The position numbers and the translations under genes are program-made. The notes beneath the pieces are model-generated. The model ran no database searches. It was not told where the DNA came from and was given only the letters and a program-made list of their open reading frames with translations. A stretch of 64,000 bases of DNA from Talpa occidentalis (lineage: Eukaryota; Chordata; Mammalia; Eulipotyphla; Talpidae), in contig NW_023603184.1 of NCBI RefSeq assembly GCF_014898055.3, forward strand, positions 120,642,615-120,706,614, given 5' to 3'. Numbering within the stretch: the stretch's first letter is position 1; each line of letters opens with the position of its first letter. Shown one piece after another: positions 23,770-35,085 of this stretch.

Positions 23770-24060
23770 GGGAACAGGACCACACCATGTGGTGTCCATG
23801 TGGAGGGACTCTGGGGAATGATGGTGGATGATGGGGATAATGATGGGATGACTGGAGCCGAGTAAAAATTTTGCTTAAGGAGAACTAACATTTTTAGCTA
23901 TGAAGAGAAAAAGTTTATAATTGAAAATTCTGTAATATATAGTATACAAGAAAAATGTGGTATAAAACTCACTTGGGCTGCTCTCTGCCCACCTGTGTCT
24001 ATGCAGGTGCCTCTCTACTTTCTCATTTTCCTAATAAACCTGTATTTTTAAATGTAAAAA
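23770..24060 (+). other. LTR-like or retrocopy-like segment, unassigned
   Basis: In order: TATAAAA (about 23962), a pyrimidine-rich 'gctgctctctgcccacctgtgtctatgcaggtgcc', then 'cctaataaacctgtattttt' (about 24031). TATA box, short leader and AATAAA about 70 bases later is the U3-R layout of a retroviral-type LTR. I see no TG...CA termini, no duplication and no internal region, so this stays a suggestion. Confidence 0.3.
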
Positions 24061-24845
24061 TTAAAACTCACTTTGGTTATGAAAATTCCAATAGAATACA
24101 CATTTGACAGGTAGTCTTTATGAATTTAACCTTCTTAAAATAAGGTAAGACTCACATTCTGGAAGAGGAAGAACTTCCCAGTTTTGCTTTCTGTGTAGGG
24201 CAATCTGGCACCCACCAGTGTACTTTTATTCAAATAGTGTGGGGAGCAAAATGTTTTTTGTGAGAACACGAAGGAAAAATACAACTTCCTATTTGTTTTA
24301 GATATGTAATTTCAGCAAACACATTCATTTAAACATATGATCTCTTCATCAGCTGCACTATAAACAGATAAAATGCTTAAGCCATAATCCTATCAAAACT
24401 GTAGTTACAGTTACTTTTAGTTACAGTTACAGATTTACTTTTACTCTCACCAAATGTCTTTGTCATTAGTGTTTATTTTGAGAATATTTTCATGTTGATA
24501 AATAAAAGCATACAATTCCATTTACACTTCACTTATGTTATCAAAATAGTTTTCAAAAATTTCTAGCTCCAGAATGTACAAGACAAACATTAAGTTCAAA
24601 TTTAAGTATTAATTCAAGAAGGAAAATCTTACATGTCAGGTAAAAGAATAAGGTCAACCATTAAGTCAGAGTACAAACTTATTCCAGAAATTTTTACTTA
24701 GTCATAAAAAACAATTTCTTTTGGTAGCATAATTTTAAAATTACTGCTAGACAATATGTCTGAGGATGTTTTCAGCTCAATATCAGAATAGACAACTAAA
24801 ATTTGCTTGAGTAATCTGGATATTTATCTACCTTAAAGTCTCTTG
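24061..24845. other. No gene seen
   Basis: AT-rich unique-looking sequence. A small imperfect direct repeat of 'agttacagttac' lies at about 24402-24431. Confidence 0.45.
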
Positions 24846-25045
24846 AGGCAGGTTGTTCTAGGCTGAGTAGTCAGTGATTCGTGATGTCATCACAGAACTA
24901 GGCTCTTTCCCTCCTTTTGCTCTGCCATCTTTGGTTACTAGTGACCACCTCCTTGTGGGTACAAAATGGCTGCCACATCTCCGAACAACGTTTCACCACA
25001 GAAGATTGTCCAAAGCAGTAAAGGTAGGAGCAGAAAGAAGTGAGG
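24846..25045 (+). mobile_element. Probable ancient mammalian repeat, unassigned
   Basis: 'gtgatgtcatcac', 'ggctctttccctcctttt...gctctgcc' and 'gggtacaaaatggctgccacatctccgaac' follow the order of an old dispersed repeat that I recognise but cannot name. It includes a CRE-like TGATGTCA. Confidence 0.4.
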
Positions 25046-25374
25046 AATATCTTCCTATTCCTCTCTCTTTTTTTTTTAATAAGGGAGGATGGTTTTTCTT
25101 ATAACCCACCAAGAGTTAACATCTTAGTAACTCTCAGAAAAAAAGTCACATGCTCACATCTAATTTTGCCCAATTTGTGCCAAATGCCAATAGGATTGCC
25201 ATGATTCGCTGAAAAATCTTTATTCAATCCTGGACTAGGTATGTTATAGCAAAAAGCCTCAATAAAATTGGGATTCTGTAAGCAAAAAATGGGGTGGGAA
25301 ATCAAAAGCACTCCCCCCCAAGTATGAAAGGAGTAATAGTTTATACTGTTGAACATTTTTAGCAGTAAGTACCT

Positions 25375-25535
25375 TATGATGCACTTCGTAAGCATTGTAT
25401 CATTTAATTCTTATCAGTTAGAGACCATTATTATCTCTTACTTTTCAGATAAGGAAACCGAGGCAGATAATGATTATAGAGTCTCCAGTGTCAATACCTG
25501 GCATGTGATAGAAATGACCCCAGAGACAGCAAAGC
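25375..25535 (-). mobile_element. MIR SINE remnant
   Basis: 'cgtaagcattgtatcatttaattcttatcag', 'gaccattattatctcttacttttcagataaggaaaccgaggcag' is the minus-strand MIR core with its usual spacing. Confidence 0.75.
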
Positions 25536-25829
25536 ATTGGCTTGGATGATTACAAAATTTAAAAGCAGAAAAGACAACTGAAGTAACTAGAAAATTCATT
25601 TTGGAGGTAAGCCAGTAAAAGGAAAAAAGTTGTAAGGTCCTTCAAATTTTAAATGAAAAACATTTTATTTCACACATCTTCACTACATAAAGTTAAAAAG
25701 GGAAGACAATTATTTCAGGTATAACGAATGTCATAATCCACCTTTTAAAACATCTTTTATTAATTGAAAAAACATTTTTAAAAAATGCTTTAAAAGTTAT
25801 ATTATATTGCTACTCCATAAGAAAATTGT

Positions 25830-26420
25830 TCTTTCTTGATGATCCTTTTAATATGTGTATAATACCCTATAATAAATGTATATACATTCTACTATTCTTT
25901 CTTCCAAACTTATTTCTTGTTTCCTCCTTAGTCTTCCTGTATATCATTTGGATAGCTAAAAAATATTACAGTTTTATTTATCCATTGATGGCTATCTACA
26001 TTCTTCCTAAATTTTTACCACCAGAAATAACAATATAATAAGTATCTTTTTTTCCCTCAGCATTTTTGTTTTTTAGAAGTGTATCTTTAGAATAAATTCA
26101 AAGGAGTGGGATAACTGGGTCAAAGAGTTTGACCATTTGAATGACTTTTACATCCGCTGCCAAAGTGGTTTCCAAAAGAACTGAGCTATTAACCTTACTG
26201 CCAGAAATGTAAGAATATACACAAATTCTAATGTCACATCACTTATATTTGTATTAATTAAGTAGCCATGAAAGGGTTTCTCTCTCTTTTTTTACAGACA
26301 TTTCTTTTATTTGGAATGCAGCATTCCAAACATGCAGCACAGGCATGTTTGCAAGTATTTTTCCTCCTTGAAAAATGTCCTCCTATTCTTTGCCCATTAA
26401 TCTTTCTAGGTCCTAGTGCT
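25830..26420 (-). mobile_element. Old LINE-1 (L1M) 3' remnant
   Basis: Phrases in minus-strand order: 'atttatccattgatggctatctacattcttcc', 'aaaggagtgggataactgggtca', 'ccaaagtggtttccaaaag', and near 26388 'attctttgcccatta'. Old, with no open frame. Confidence 0.7.
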
Positions 26421-26929
26421 GTTGTGATTCAACATCTTTCAAAACAAAGTTGGCTTAATTTCATTTCTGCAAACTGCATGCAGTCTAATGCTGGGTTGTC
26501 TAGACTTACACATGGGCGGACCCAAATTCCAACCCGTTTCCCAAACCTGGTAGATTTCAACAACTGAGGCATAAATGCCAAACTTAGCAATAGAAATATG
26601 AATAAGAATGCTTCTATTACTTAGTGCTTTCCCCAAAATACATATTAAGATTATGATGTGCATAATTCTAAAAATACTCTTACATAGATGTATCAGTCCT
26701 TGTTTTCATAGTCAGTGATACTTTGCCCACAAAGGATTATTCTTTCACTATGGAATAATAGCCATTATAAGATTGCTTTTGTGTTTTTATCCTGAAATTG
26801 CTAGGTAGGTGTAAAATCAGAGCAGAAAACATTATCTCCAGATTTTGTCTTCCTTACAGAAAAAAAAATCCTCAAAACAACATATATAAAACATAAGCAA
26901 TAAAACTCTTCAAATCTTTCAGAAAAAAA
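26421..26929. other. No gene or named repeat seen
   Basis: Unique-looking AT-rich DNA. The 99-codon plus-strand frame starting at 26268 runs out of the old L1 and has no protein signature. Confidence 0.45.
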
Positions 26930-26938
26930 GAAAAAGCA

Positions 26939-27215
26939 GGGGCCTCCCTGGTGGCACAAGGGGTTAAGACGCAACCTATGAAGCTATCCCCAGCCACTGC
27001 AGCACGAGTTCAATCCCCAGGCAGGAAGCTACCCACATGGCACAGCAGACCTCTCCTGTCTCACCTGCTGCACCCCTCAGTAGTATATTTCAGTCAGTCT
27101 GCCTATTCTGTTCCCCACTCTGTCTTGGTGAATCCTCTCACCACCCCTCACCTCTGGCCTGTACCCCAGCTCTTGTATGCATAAGTAAATAAATCTTTAA
27201 AAAGGAAAAAGAAAT
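26939..27215 (+). mobile_element. tRNA-derived SINE, subfamily B
   Basis: Head variant 'ggggttaagacgcaacctatgaagctatccccagcc', full body, tail 'aaataaatctttaaaaa' with AATAAA and TCTTT. Short flanking repeats GAAAAAGCA at 26930-26938 and 27216-27224 are the likely target-site duplication. Confidence 0.9.
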
Positions 27216-27294
27216 GAAAAAGCATAAGCACACTGATGTACGCACTCTTTAGACTCCACCACTCTGCATCTTATCTCCCGCATTACCTAAATAT

Positions 27295-27425
27295 TCCCAA
27301 ACTAAAATCTCTGAGAGTCTTTTTAAAATATTGATTCCTGCCCCCAGCCCTAAGTCTAACAAATTGAAATCTTTGGGATTGCAGTCTGATAATCTACACA
27401 TTTAAAATATTCCATTTTCAAATAT
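27295..27425 (+). mobile_element. Probable MER5A-like remnant
   Basis: 'gagagtctttttaaaatattgattcctgcccccagcc', 'aaattgaaatctttggg', 'gataatctacacatttaaaatattc' match MER5A blocks, diverged. Orientation is tentative because the element is near-palindromic. Confidence 0.5.
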
Positions 27426-29140
27426 TTTAGCTGCAAAGTTCTCATTTTAAGTGAAACCTTAACAAGAACCATAAGGCTGATACTTTTTTAATTCTGCCAA
27501 GACCTATATTTACTTCCAAAGCACTTTGAAAAGAACTCTCAAGACAATTTGCACTCTTAAACTTTTACCTAAAAAAGGTAAAGATATTTTGGCTTTTAGC
27601 TGTTTCCAATAGTAAAATACAGACCACGCTGCATCTAGGAATAATACGTAATCATAGTTCAGATACGTAATCATAGTTCTCCCCAAAGGGAAATCCTCAG
27701 GATTCCTTCATCCTGTTACAAAGGGTTTTTTTGTCACTGCTATTTGCTTAAAAATAGCCAAAATTTCTTGTATGAGGGTGGTGCAACCACAAGTAATTTT
27801 ATTTTTCCAAACTTTTTCTTAATGTTTCAAGGAAAGTAATTTCCATGCTTCAGGAAAAATTGAAAGGAGATTCATAAAAAAAAAAAAAAAAATTTTGGCA
27901 TTCCCAGTGTGTCCAATTATGTTTGAATTCTCATCACCATCAGGCATTAATAGAATTATATTCTAAGAGATCAATAAGCACAGTGGATAATTTGTTAATG
28001 CATCCAATAATGTCAGTATACACATTAGTCTATGGCCACATATTATCTGCACACACAAACACATATCCAATATGTCAGTAAATAGAGTGGGTAGTTAAAT
28101 AATAGTTTTCAATTGTGTTGATATCTACATTCATCTCTTAAAGTTATCCTTTTTCTACATAAGCATATTAAGTTAGAAGCCTCCATACGTCAATTCTTTA
28201 CTAAGTCTCCAAGGTGTTCATGTAGGTATTTAAATCATGGAAAAGCACTTTAGCCATGACCTCAAGAGCCTTGTGGTTAGAGTTTTAACTTCTTTCCATA
28301 ATCCAGAAAAAGGAAGTCGTGCTATGTGAAGTAGACTGTGAGGCGATGTGGGCCACTCTTAGGTCCTGTAGTCAGCAAGTGGAAAAGGTAACTGTCCACA
28401 AGAATTCTAGGGCCTCCAGGACTGATCGAGTCTTATGATTCAGGCTCATTCTAAAAATAACATTAATATAATCAGTCCAGAGTTCCTTGAAAGAGTACAT
28501 TAAAGTTTCATAGCTCAGCACCTCCCTATGAGTATTTTGTACACAATTCTATAACACATAGGCAGCAATTCTTCTGGTCTCATTAAACTAAAATGGGCAA
28601 AAGCCTGTTATTTACTACATGGTTTCATGTTAACCTTCCAAGCCTATCCAGCCTGTAACTGGCCAGAAACTTCATAACTTCCTGAACTACCCTATCAAAG
28701 TATTCTAATGGCAGGGGAATATGTCCCCACACAAAATTAAGTTATGTTCCTTTAAAATTCTTGTGTATATGTTTCAACTTAGTTGTTGTTAACTATATAT
28801 TATTCCCTCTTTGTTTTGTTATCAAAATAGTTTCTTCTAAAACTATACAAAAAGTGGATACTCAAAGATGTACTAGGTATATTATGGCGCTGTATGTACC
28901 CAGCAGGAGGTACAGTTATTGATCATCTACTCTATTCAAATGCTCCCTTTCCAACTGCAAAACATCTCCACAAACAAGTACTATCAGTTTGCAAGCTCAG
29001 CTCCAGCATAACAGAAAGGACTCCATTTTGAGGAATGTGAGCTAAGAGACAAAAAAGACACAATACAGAAACCCAGCGCCCTGTTCACCATAAGGTCAAT
29101 CACTTAGACTATGGTTACAACCTTGCCCCAATAACTGAGA
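27426..29140. other. No gene seen; a 19-base tandem duplication
   Basis: AT-rich unique-looking sequence with a perfect duplication of ATACGTAATCATAGTTC (27644-27660 and 27663-27679) and an A17-18 tract at about 27877-27894. I see no exon or RNA gene. Confidence 0.45.
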
Positions 29141-29143
29141 TAA

Positions 29144-29470
29144 TTTTTTTTGACAGTTATCAATACTTTATTTTATTTTTTCAAACATCTTTTTTATAAA
29201 CAAATGGTATTTTAATAAAATACTATAGATTAGCTAACGCTCCATCAAGGTCCATCTGAAGGCCTGTCTTTCATAGACTGTGAACTTCCCTTTCCCCAGG
29301 TTGTTACATCTTTGCTTTTGTCACTGCTGACAATGTGGAATGAAGCTGCTCCACCAATGGCCTCATATTGACCAGGACAAGAAAGCCAGAAAAAGTAGCT
29401 AAAGTAGCTGACAAAAAGTAGTAACAGACAGTGAAGCCCAGTGCAGGGCACTGCTTAATATAATGACTTG
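29144..29470 (-). pseudogene. Unidentified polyadenylated unit: processed pseudogene or terminal exon
   Basis: On the minus strand the sequence ends like a polyadenylated mRNA: AATAAA (complement at 29167-29172), 15 bases, then eight A (29144-29151). Upstream, one minus frame (about 29470-29309) encodes a membrane-like stretch including CYYFLSATLATFSGFLVLVN, followed by MRPLVEQLHSTL and a stop about 140 bases before the polyadenylation signal; an overlapping minus frame (29245-29451) is also open. Further upstream the first frame has stops. I do not recognise the protein. It could be a diverged processed pseudogene cut at its 5' end, or a real 3'-terminal exon (a weak acceptor-like 'tttctttatttgctgccaag' precedes it). 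No target-site duplication was found. Confidence 0.35.
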
Positions 29471-29671
29471 GCAGCAAATAAAGAAATGTTTAATCAAGCA
29501 TCTGTGCTGTACCTTCCAGGGCATTTTTTCAAAGGGTGATTGGTAAGTCAGCTTTAAAAATAATAAATCTTGATCTATCTGCTCTAAATCAACAAAAATT
29601 ATTGGAAATAATTCTTAAAATATTCTGAACTTATTTATTTTAATCAGGGCTATCTTTTGTATATGTGATTT

Positions 29672-29938
29672 TTTTTAAAGATTTATTTATGCATACAAGA
29701 GCTGGGGTACAGGCCAGAGATGCGGGGTGGGGAACAGGATTCACCAGAGACAGAGTGGGGAACAGAACAGTCAGACTGACCGAAGTACACTGCGAAGGGG
29801 AACAGCGGGCAAGTCAGGAAAGGTCTGCTGCACCATGTGGGTGGCTCCCTGGCTGGCCAGGGATTGGACTCCCACTGTAGAGGCTGCGGATTGCTTCATA
29901 GTGCAGTGTTTTAACCCCTTGCGCCACCAGGGAGGCCC
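29672..29938 (-). mobile_element. tRNA-derived SINE, subfamily B
   Basis: Reverse copy with head at the right ('gcgccaccagggaggccc'). Perfect 14-base target-site duplications TGTATATGTGATTT lie at 29658-29671 and 29939-29952. The A-rich tail is short and simple. Confidence 0.94.
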
Positions 29939-29952
29939 TGTATATGTGATTT

Positions 29953-31194
29953 GAAAGACAATAGATGGATGATCTATTATTTGAACCCAGTTTCAAAGCA
30001 AAGATAGAGTGCCATTGAATTCATACCATTACTAACTGCTCTAGATGACAGGGGATGGGGGAAGAATTTTTAAAAGGAGAGCCAAAGGTGAATAGGGATA
30101 GGTTAAGGTGAGGAAAAGAACAATGTCCAGACCAGGCCAGGCTGGTTTCTACATCACTAGGTGTGTGGCCTTGAAAACAGTTGGACTAGATCCCTGCCAA
30201 GAGCATCAGTAGAAAATATCCCTGCCTTTCCATTATGTATCTTTGAAAGATCTTTTAATTTTAAACCTCCAAAATTTAGATACCCTCTATATATTGACAA
30301 CTTTACGAAAGCTATATGTAGGCACAGCAGAGTCAAAAGATAAGACAATTAGACCATCAGTATCTAGATTAAAGTAATACCACCAAGTATGATATCTGCA
30401 TTATAGTTATTACCTTGGGAAATAACTGTATCTGAGGAGGATGAAGGGGAATTACATATATATATATATATATATGACCCTGAAGTTAAACATCTATGTG
30501 TCTACTTTCAGATTCACATTGTTTCATTTGTTTCTTTATAAATACACTTTAAGAAATGTAAAAGACATCATGTATATGTAAATACATTCATCTCATAGAC
30601 TTGAAACAAAGGTCTAGGTATTTCAGAGAATGGTATAGGATAAACAAAGTGTGGGTGGGGGAAGGAAGACTCTGTGCTTAAATGTAAGTCAAGAAGCTCA
30701 TATTCAAAGCCAATTACTTCCTATGAAATCTGAGTCAGTCTCATGTCCCCAGCCTAAATCTTCCATGTACTCCCAATAAATAGTAAACTATGCTGTGAGG
30801 GGCTTCATAAATCACAGATTAAAGACAAAGTCTTTACAAAGGGAGCAAGGGGGTGGGGGGGAGGCTGGATTATGTTGGGAGGTACAGAAAAGAAAGAAGT
30901 CAGTCACTCTCCAAACCTCTAAAAGCAGCCCATCTTCATGAAATCAGAGGAATGGGTGAAAACACGAATTCAGGCCCTAAAATGGAGGCACCCATTGGGG
31001 TTAGAAATGCAGATGCCTGAGCCACTGCCAGCACACTCTTAGAGGCAGCCTCCATTATTGTATGGGTATCTTTATAGTCAAGCTCTTTTCTAGTTCACTT
31101 TGTAATGGAAGTCAGTTGGCCAAATGTAGTACCAGGTACACTCACCCAAAGCTGGTTATTTGCCAGAGCAATATGATTTGACAACGGTTTTAAG
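29953..31194. other. No gene seen; short (TA)n
   Basis: Unique-looking sequence. A (TA)n tract of about 20 bases lies at 30456-30475. A near-symmetric pair of ~60-codon frames on opposite strands at 30157-30348 has no recognisable signature. Confidence 0.45.
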
Positions 31195-31530
31195 AAGTAT
31201 TCTTTTATGCTAAGCAAAACAAGTCAGAAGAAAAAAAGAAAAATTATCAGATGGTTTCACTTACATGTGGAATATGGAGAACCCAAACAAAGTGTCAAGA
31301 AAAAAAAAGAAGACAAAACTTGCAAGTTGACCAGAGATCTGAGGCATCTAGCAAAGGAGGGCATGTGAGAGGGGTCAAAAGTGGGAAGGGAACAGCACCA
31401 GGGACTATGATGAAGGATCACGGGTGCTCTGGTGATGGGAGAACTATGGGGGACTACACGTGAGGGGAGAAATCAAATACTATCCAAAAATTAACAAAGA
31501 TGTAAGAAAATTAATTAATTAAATTAAAAA
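31195..31530 (+). mobile_element. LINE-1 3' UTR remnant
   Basis: 'atgctaagcaaaacaagtcagaag', 'ggtttcacttacatgtggaatatgg', then a purine-rich 3' UTR and a tail 'aaaattaattaattaaattaaaaa'. The ORF2/3' UTR junction region of an intermediate-age L1. The 70-codon frame inside it is not a gene. Confidence 0.75.
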
Positions 31531-31669
31531 CAAGCATATCGAGGTGTCTTTTTAATTGATAAAGCTGAAAATCAGGGCAGTACTACTCAGCATTTTACTA
31601 ACTGGTCATGACACTCTTCATCTCTATATTTTTGTTTCTTTAGTATCTTAGAACAAAGTTTTTGCACCA

Positions 31670-32060
31670 ATCTTTTTTATTGTGGTAAAATATGCCCAAT
31701 AAACTTACCATTTTAACCATTCTCAAATACATAATTCAGTGGCATTAAGAGCATTCACATTGTTCACTGCATGCCACTGTGTCTGGAACTTTTTCATTAC
31801 CCTGGATGGAAATTAAATAACAACTACTCCTTGCCCCTTGTGTACACGTGAGCAGGAGCTGAGCAAATAAGACCTCATCCCTGATAACCACTGTTCTGCT
31901 TTCTGTTTGCTATGAATTTGGCTAATCCAGGTACCTACCTCATCTACATGGAAACATAATATTTGTCCTTTTGTGTCTGGTTTACTTCTCTTAGCATCCA
32001 CATTATTTCATAATCTCATCAAGATTCATCCAGGTTGTAGCACATAAAATAATTCCCTTT
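31670..32060 (-). mobile_element. Old LINE-1 (L1M) with a 40-base foreign insert
   Basis: Minus-strand L1M, long and collinear: 'ttattgtggtaaaatatgcccaat', 'cattttaaccattctcaaatac', 'attcagtggcattaag', 'ccactgttctgctttctgt', 'tttgtccttttgtgtctgg', 'catccaggttgtagcaca'. At 31838-31877, where the L1 should carry a C-rich segment, there is a 40-base unrelated sequence that recurs inverted at 32683-32722. Confidence 0.8.
31838..31877 (+). repeat. 40-base inverted duplication, left arm
   Basis: Matches the reverse complement of 32683-32722 at 38 of 40 positions by direct comparison. Both mismatches fall within three bases (ACG versus GCA around 31846-31848). It sits inside the L1M remnant, which normally lacks this sequence. 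Confidence 0.9.
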
Positions 32061-32512
32061 TTTTAAGATTTATTTTTATTTATTTGGGCCTCCCCGGTGG
32101 CGCAGAGGTTGAGCGCTGGGTTGCGAAGCTGCCCGCGGCCTCTGCAGCGCCGGTTCGATCCCCGGCTGCTCCCTGGCCACCGGAGGAAGGTCCCACATGG
32201 CGCACAGACCTCTCCTCAGCAGTGCACTTCGGTCCCTCTGCCTGCTCTGCTCCCTGCTCTGGCTCTGGTGAATTCTCTCACCCTCCCGCGCTTCTGACTG
32301 TACCCAGTGCATGTATAAACAAAACAAACAAACAAATAAAATAAATAAAGCATGCCTCTTTATATATTTTTATTTATTTATGCATACAAGAACTGTGGTA
32401 CAGGCCAGAGGTACAGGGAGTGAGAGGATTCACCAGAGACAGAGTGAGGAGCAGAACAGGTAGATCTACTGAAATACACTGCTGAGGGGAGCAGCAGGCG
32501 AGACGGGAGACC
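32058..32512 (-). mobile_element. tRNA-derived SINE, truncated and split by another SINE
   Basis: Reverse copy: tail at 32064-32085, then, after the inserted SINE, tail and body at 32366-32512 ('tttatgcatacaagaactgtggtacaggccagagg...ctgctgaggggagcagcaggcgag'). The head is missing: similarity stops at 'gggagacctct', so it is truncated on the side of its own 5' end. Confidence 0.85.
32086..32365 (+). mobile_element. tRNA-derived SINE, subfamily A, inside another SINE
   Basis: Young A copy with a good A box (one change, TGGCGCAGAGG) and B box, and a tail ending in the GCATGCCTCT module. Perfect 14-base target-site duplications ATTTTTATTTATTT at 32072-32085 and 32366-32379 consist of the tail of the older, oppositely oriented SINE. 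A deletion removed part of 'cctgccgcccgctgctcccc' in the body. Confidence 0.94.
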
Positions 32513-32682
32513 TCTAGGTCTTTAAAGACCAGGTGAAGTAGCCACAAACTCAGTCCACCTATAAAGTCAATAACGAGCTTTTGTTGCCCAAGGAAATTAA
32601 CTAGCTGAGTAGAAAGCAGGATGGCCCCAGGGCTCCAGGAACATGAGACTGGCCCATTGAGTCAGACATCAGTGTCCCTACC

Positions 32683-32722
32683 TGAGGTCTTATTTGCTCA
32701 GCTCCTGCTCATGCGTACACAA
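32683..32722 (-). repeat. 40-base inverted duplication, right arm
   Basis: Reverse-complement partner of 31838-31877 (38 of 40 identical), 805 bases apart. The surrounding sequence here is not L1, so this arm, or a common dispersed source, is the more likely donor. Confidence 0.9.
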
Positions 32723-34689
32723 TTGCCTTCCCGGTACTCTCCCTGAGTTAAGCATGGAGAACACAACACATAAACACATTCAGTCTCCTCACGATAAAAA
32801 TAACATCGTAAACACAAACAAGCAAAGACAAACATAAGCACTTCAATTGGGCAACAATCAGTTTTGAGATAGTTCTAAGTTTCTCTTGTCTAGCCCACCA
32901 TGATTTTCCAAACTCCTGCAAATAGTTTCCCTTTTCTGTCTAAGCTATTCAACCTTCCTGAGAGCTTCTGAGAAAACTCCTGAAAATCTTTTCTCTTCCA
33001 TTGTTGTTGTTAAACTGTCCTTCAATTCACAGTCATCAATTCAATAGGCAACAAGCATAAGCTGTAGACCCATGTGCCAGGGCCTAAGTGTGGCACTGGA
33101 GACCACAGTGCCAGCAGGAAGAAGTCACCATGGATGGAATCCACTTTCTCGGTTCTGACTTCATCTAAAATCCTGACATATCCCCTGGGGCTGATAACTA
33201 CCCTTTGCTCATCTACAATCAGGGGGTCACTAGTTATAACTCCTTGACAACAATGTAGTGCAATAAATAGAAGAGGCCATACAGCCTTATGTGACCTTGA
33301 GAGAAATCAGTCAACTCATGGACCCACCTAAAAATGGTGATAACACCTTTCCTGGAAGCAGAGACCTGATCTCTTAAAGGGAAATTCATCAAAAACTTTC
33401 TCGTTAACCCTCCTACCCAATAAATAGACAATATTTTCTAAAGACTTTCACCCTAAGTCTTTATGTCAAAGATGAAGTTTTGGTGACAGTTGACACCCTG
33501 TCCCTATGGTATTAGCTCTCATTATTTCCAAGTCCCCTGAAGAACATTTAAGGTGGAGAGACCCTAGAGAATCTGAGACTTTTTACTGCTAAACAAAAGA
33601 CCAAAGCAATGCTGGAAACACAATGCATACTACTGAGCCAGCAAGAATATTTGCCTCATATTAAACAAAAGAGCAGGACAGCTAACTCTTCAGATATGGC
33701 CAGAAGAAAGAGCCTGCAAGCCAGTTCTCCCTTAACAGCAAAATAGGATCAAAAATAGGGCTCAGATGTCAAAATCATCATTGTTGTTTTTTTGGGGATA
33801 AGAGAAAAACCAAGTGCAAACACAACCAGAAATCTCAACTAAAAATCTATAGTGTGCAGCATGGCCAGGATTTTACAAGAATCTGAGAGTCAGAGACAGC
33901 TCACTTCCTACCAACCAGAACAAAATATTCGCATACTTTAATACAAACAAATCTTCCTGGCCTTACAGTAGTTCCCTCTGACAGAGTACTCTAGGCAGAG
34001 AGCAGTAAACAACATCCAGACAGGAAGTAGCCAGAAAGAATAAATGGCAGCGCCTTCTGGCACAATCTCCTCATAGAGAAACAAGAGACATTGTCCTACT
34101 TTAATGAAATTATTTTAGAAGCCAGACCCTAAAGTTACCTATTAATATGGCTACTCACACACAGCGGGTAGGATGAGTTATAAATGACTTTATAATGTTT
34201 TGGCTCCCTTCCTAGAATCAACATCATAAAGTCAACCCTAATTACCAACCACTGACAACTCCAGAATCAAATTTCCATCCAGAATGAAATATTTTGACCT
34301 ATTCCCTGGAAAGAGACCCTTCTGAAGCCTTTTCTTATTTTGATGCATATAGATTTGTGCTAATAGAAATTCTGTGTGAAAATGCTAACTTGCCAAAAGA
34401 AGTCCAATCCTCCTACAAAAGAATCCTCCCACGAAAGAAAGTACAATCCCATTTTGAACTTAATAATGACAATATTTCCAAAATGTACTTTCATAACATG
34501 TTCATCTGAGCAATGCTATTAAGATATAAAAGTTGCATGATATGTTCTGGTGGTGTTTATGAATAAGTATGCCTCTTCTTAAAAATAGTGTCAAATTTGA
34601 ATTTGCCTAGAAGTGACAGTAGTATAGCAAATGAGGTAATTCTGGGGTGCCAAAGGATTGTAATCCTCTCCCCAGTACTCATTCTCCCT

Positions 34690-35085
34690 TTCCTCTATAG
34701 AAATTGAAGTGTTAACTGAGCACATGGCTACCAGCGCAAAGATCACATTTCCTATCCTCCCTTACAGATAAGAAGCCATGTGCCGGGTTCTGGGAAATGG
34801 ATATGAGCTATATGATGTCTGCAGTTTTATGTCATGTTAATAAAAGGGAAAAGAAACTCTCCTCCCTTTTGCCATAGTAATAGAAACTGGCGCAACCATG
34901 TTGGCTGGAAGAAGGAAGGTGCATAATACAGACTGCATAGTAACAATAGAGGAAGATTTACCCCCAAAATCACTGAGCCCTCTTCTCAGTGTTGGTCTAC
35001 TTACGCTCAGACCCTTATAGGTGAGGATAAAATAAACTTCTGTGTTGTTATTTTGACCAAACCAATATCCTAATCAATACATCTT
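34690..35085 (+). mobile_element. Probable ancient repeat, unassigned
   Basis: 'aagaagccatgtgccgggttctgggaaatggatatgagc' and the end 'gataaaataaacttctgtgttgttattttgaccaaaccaatatcctaat' resemble an old dispersed mammalian repeat with the end 'aataaacttctatcttgtttaagccactgttattttg...cctaatcctaa'. Family not assigned. Confidence 0.45.
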
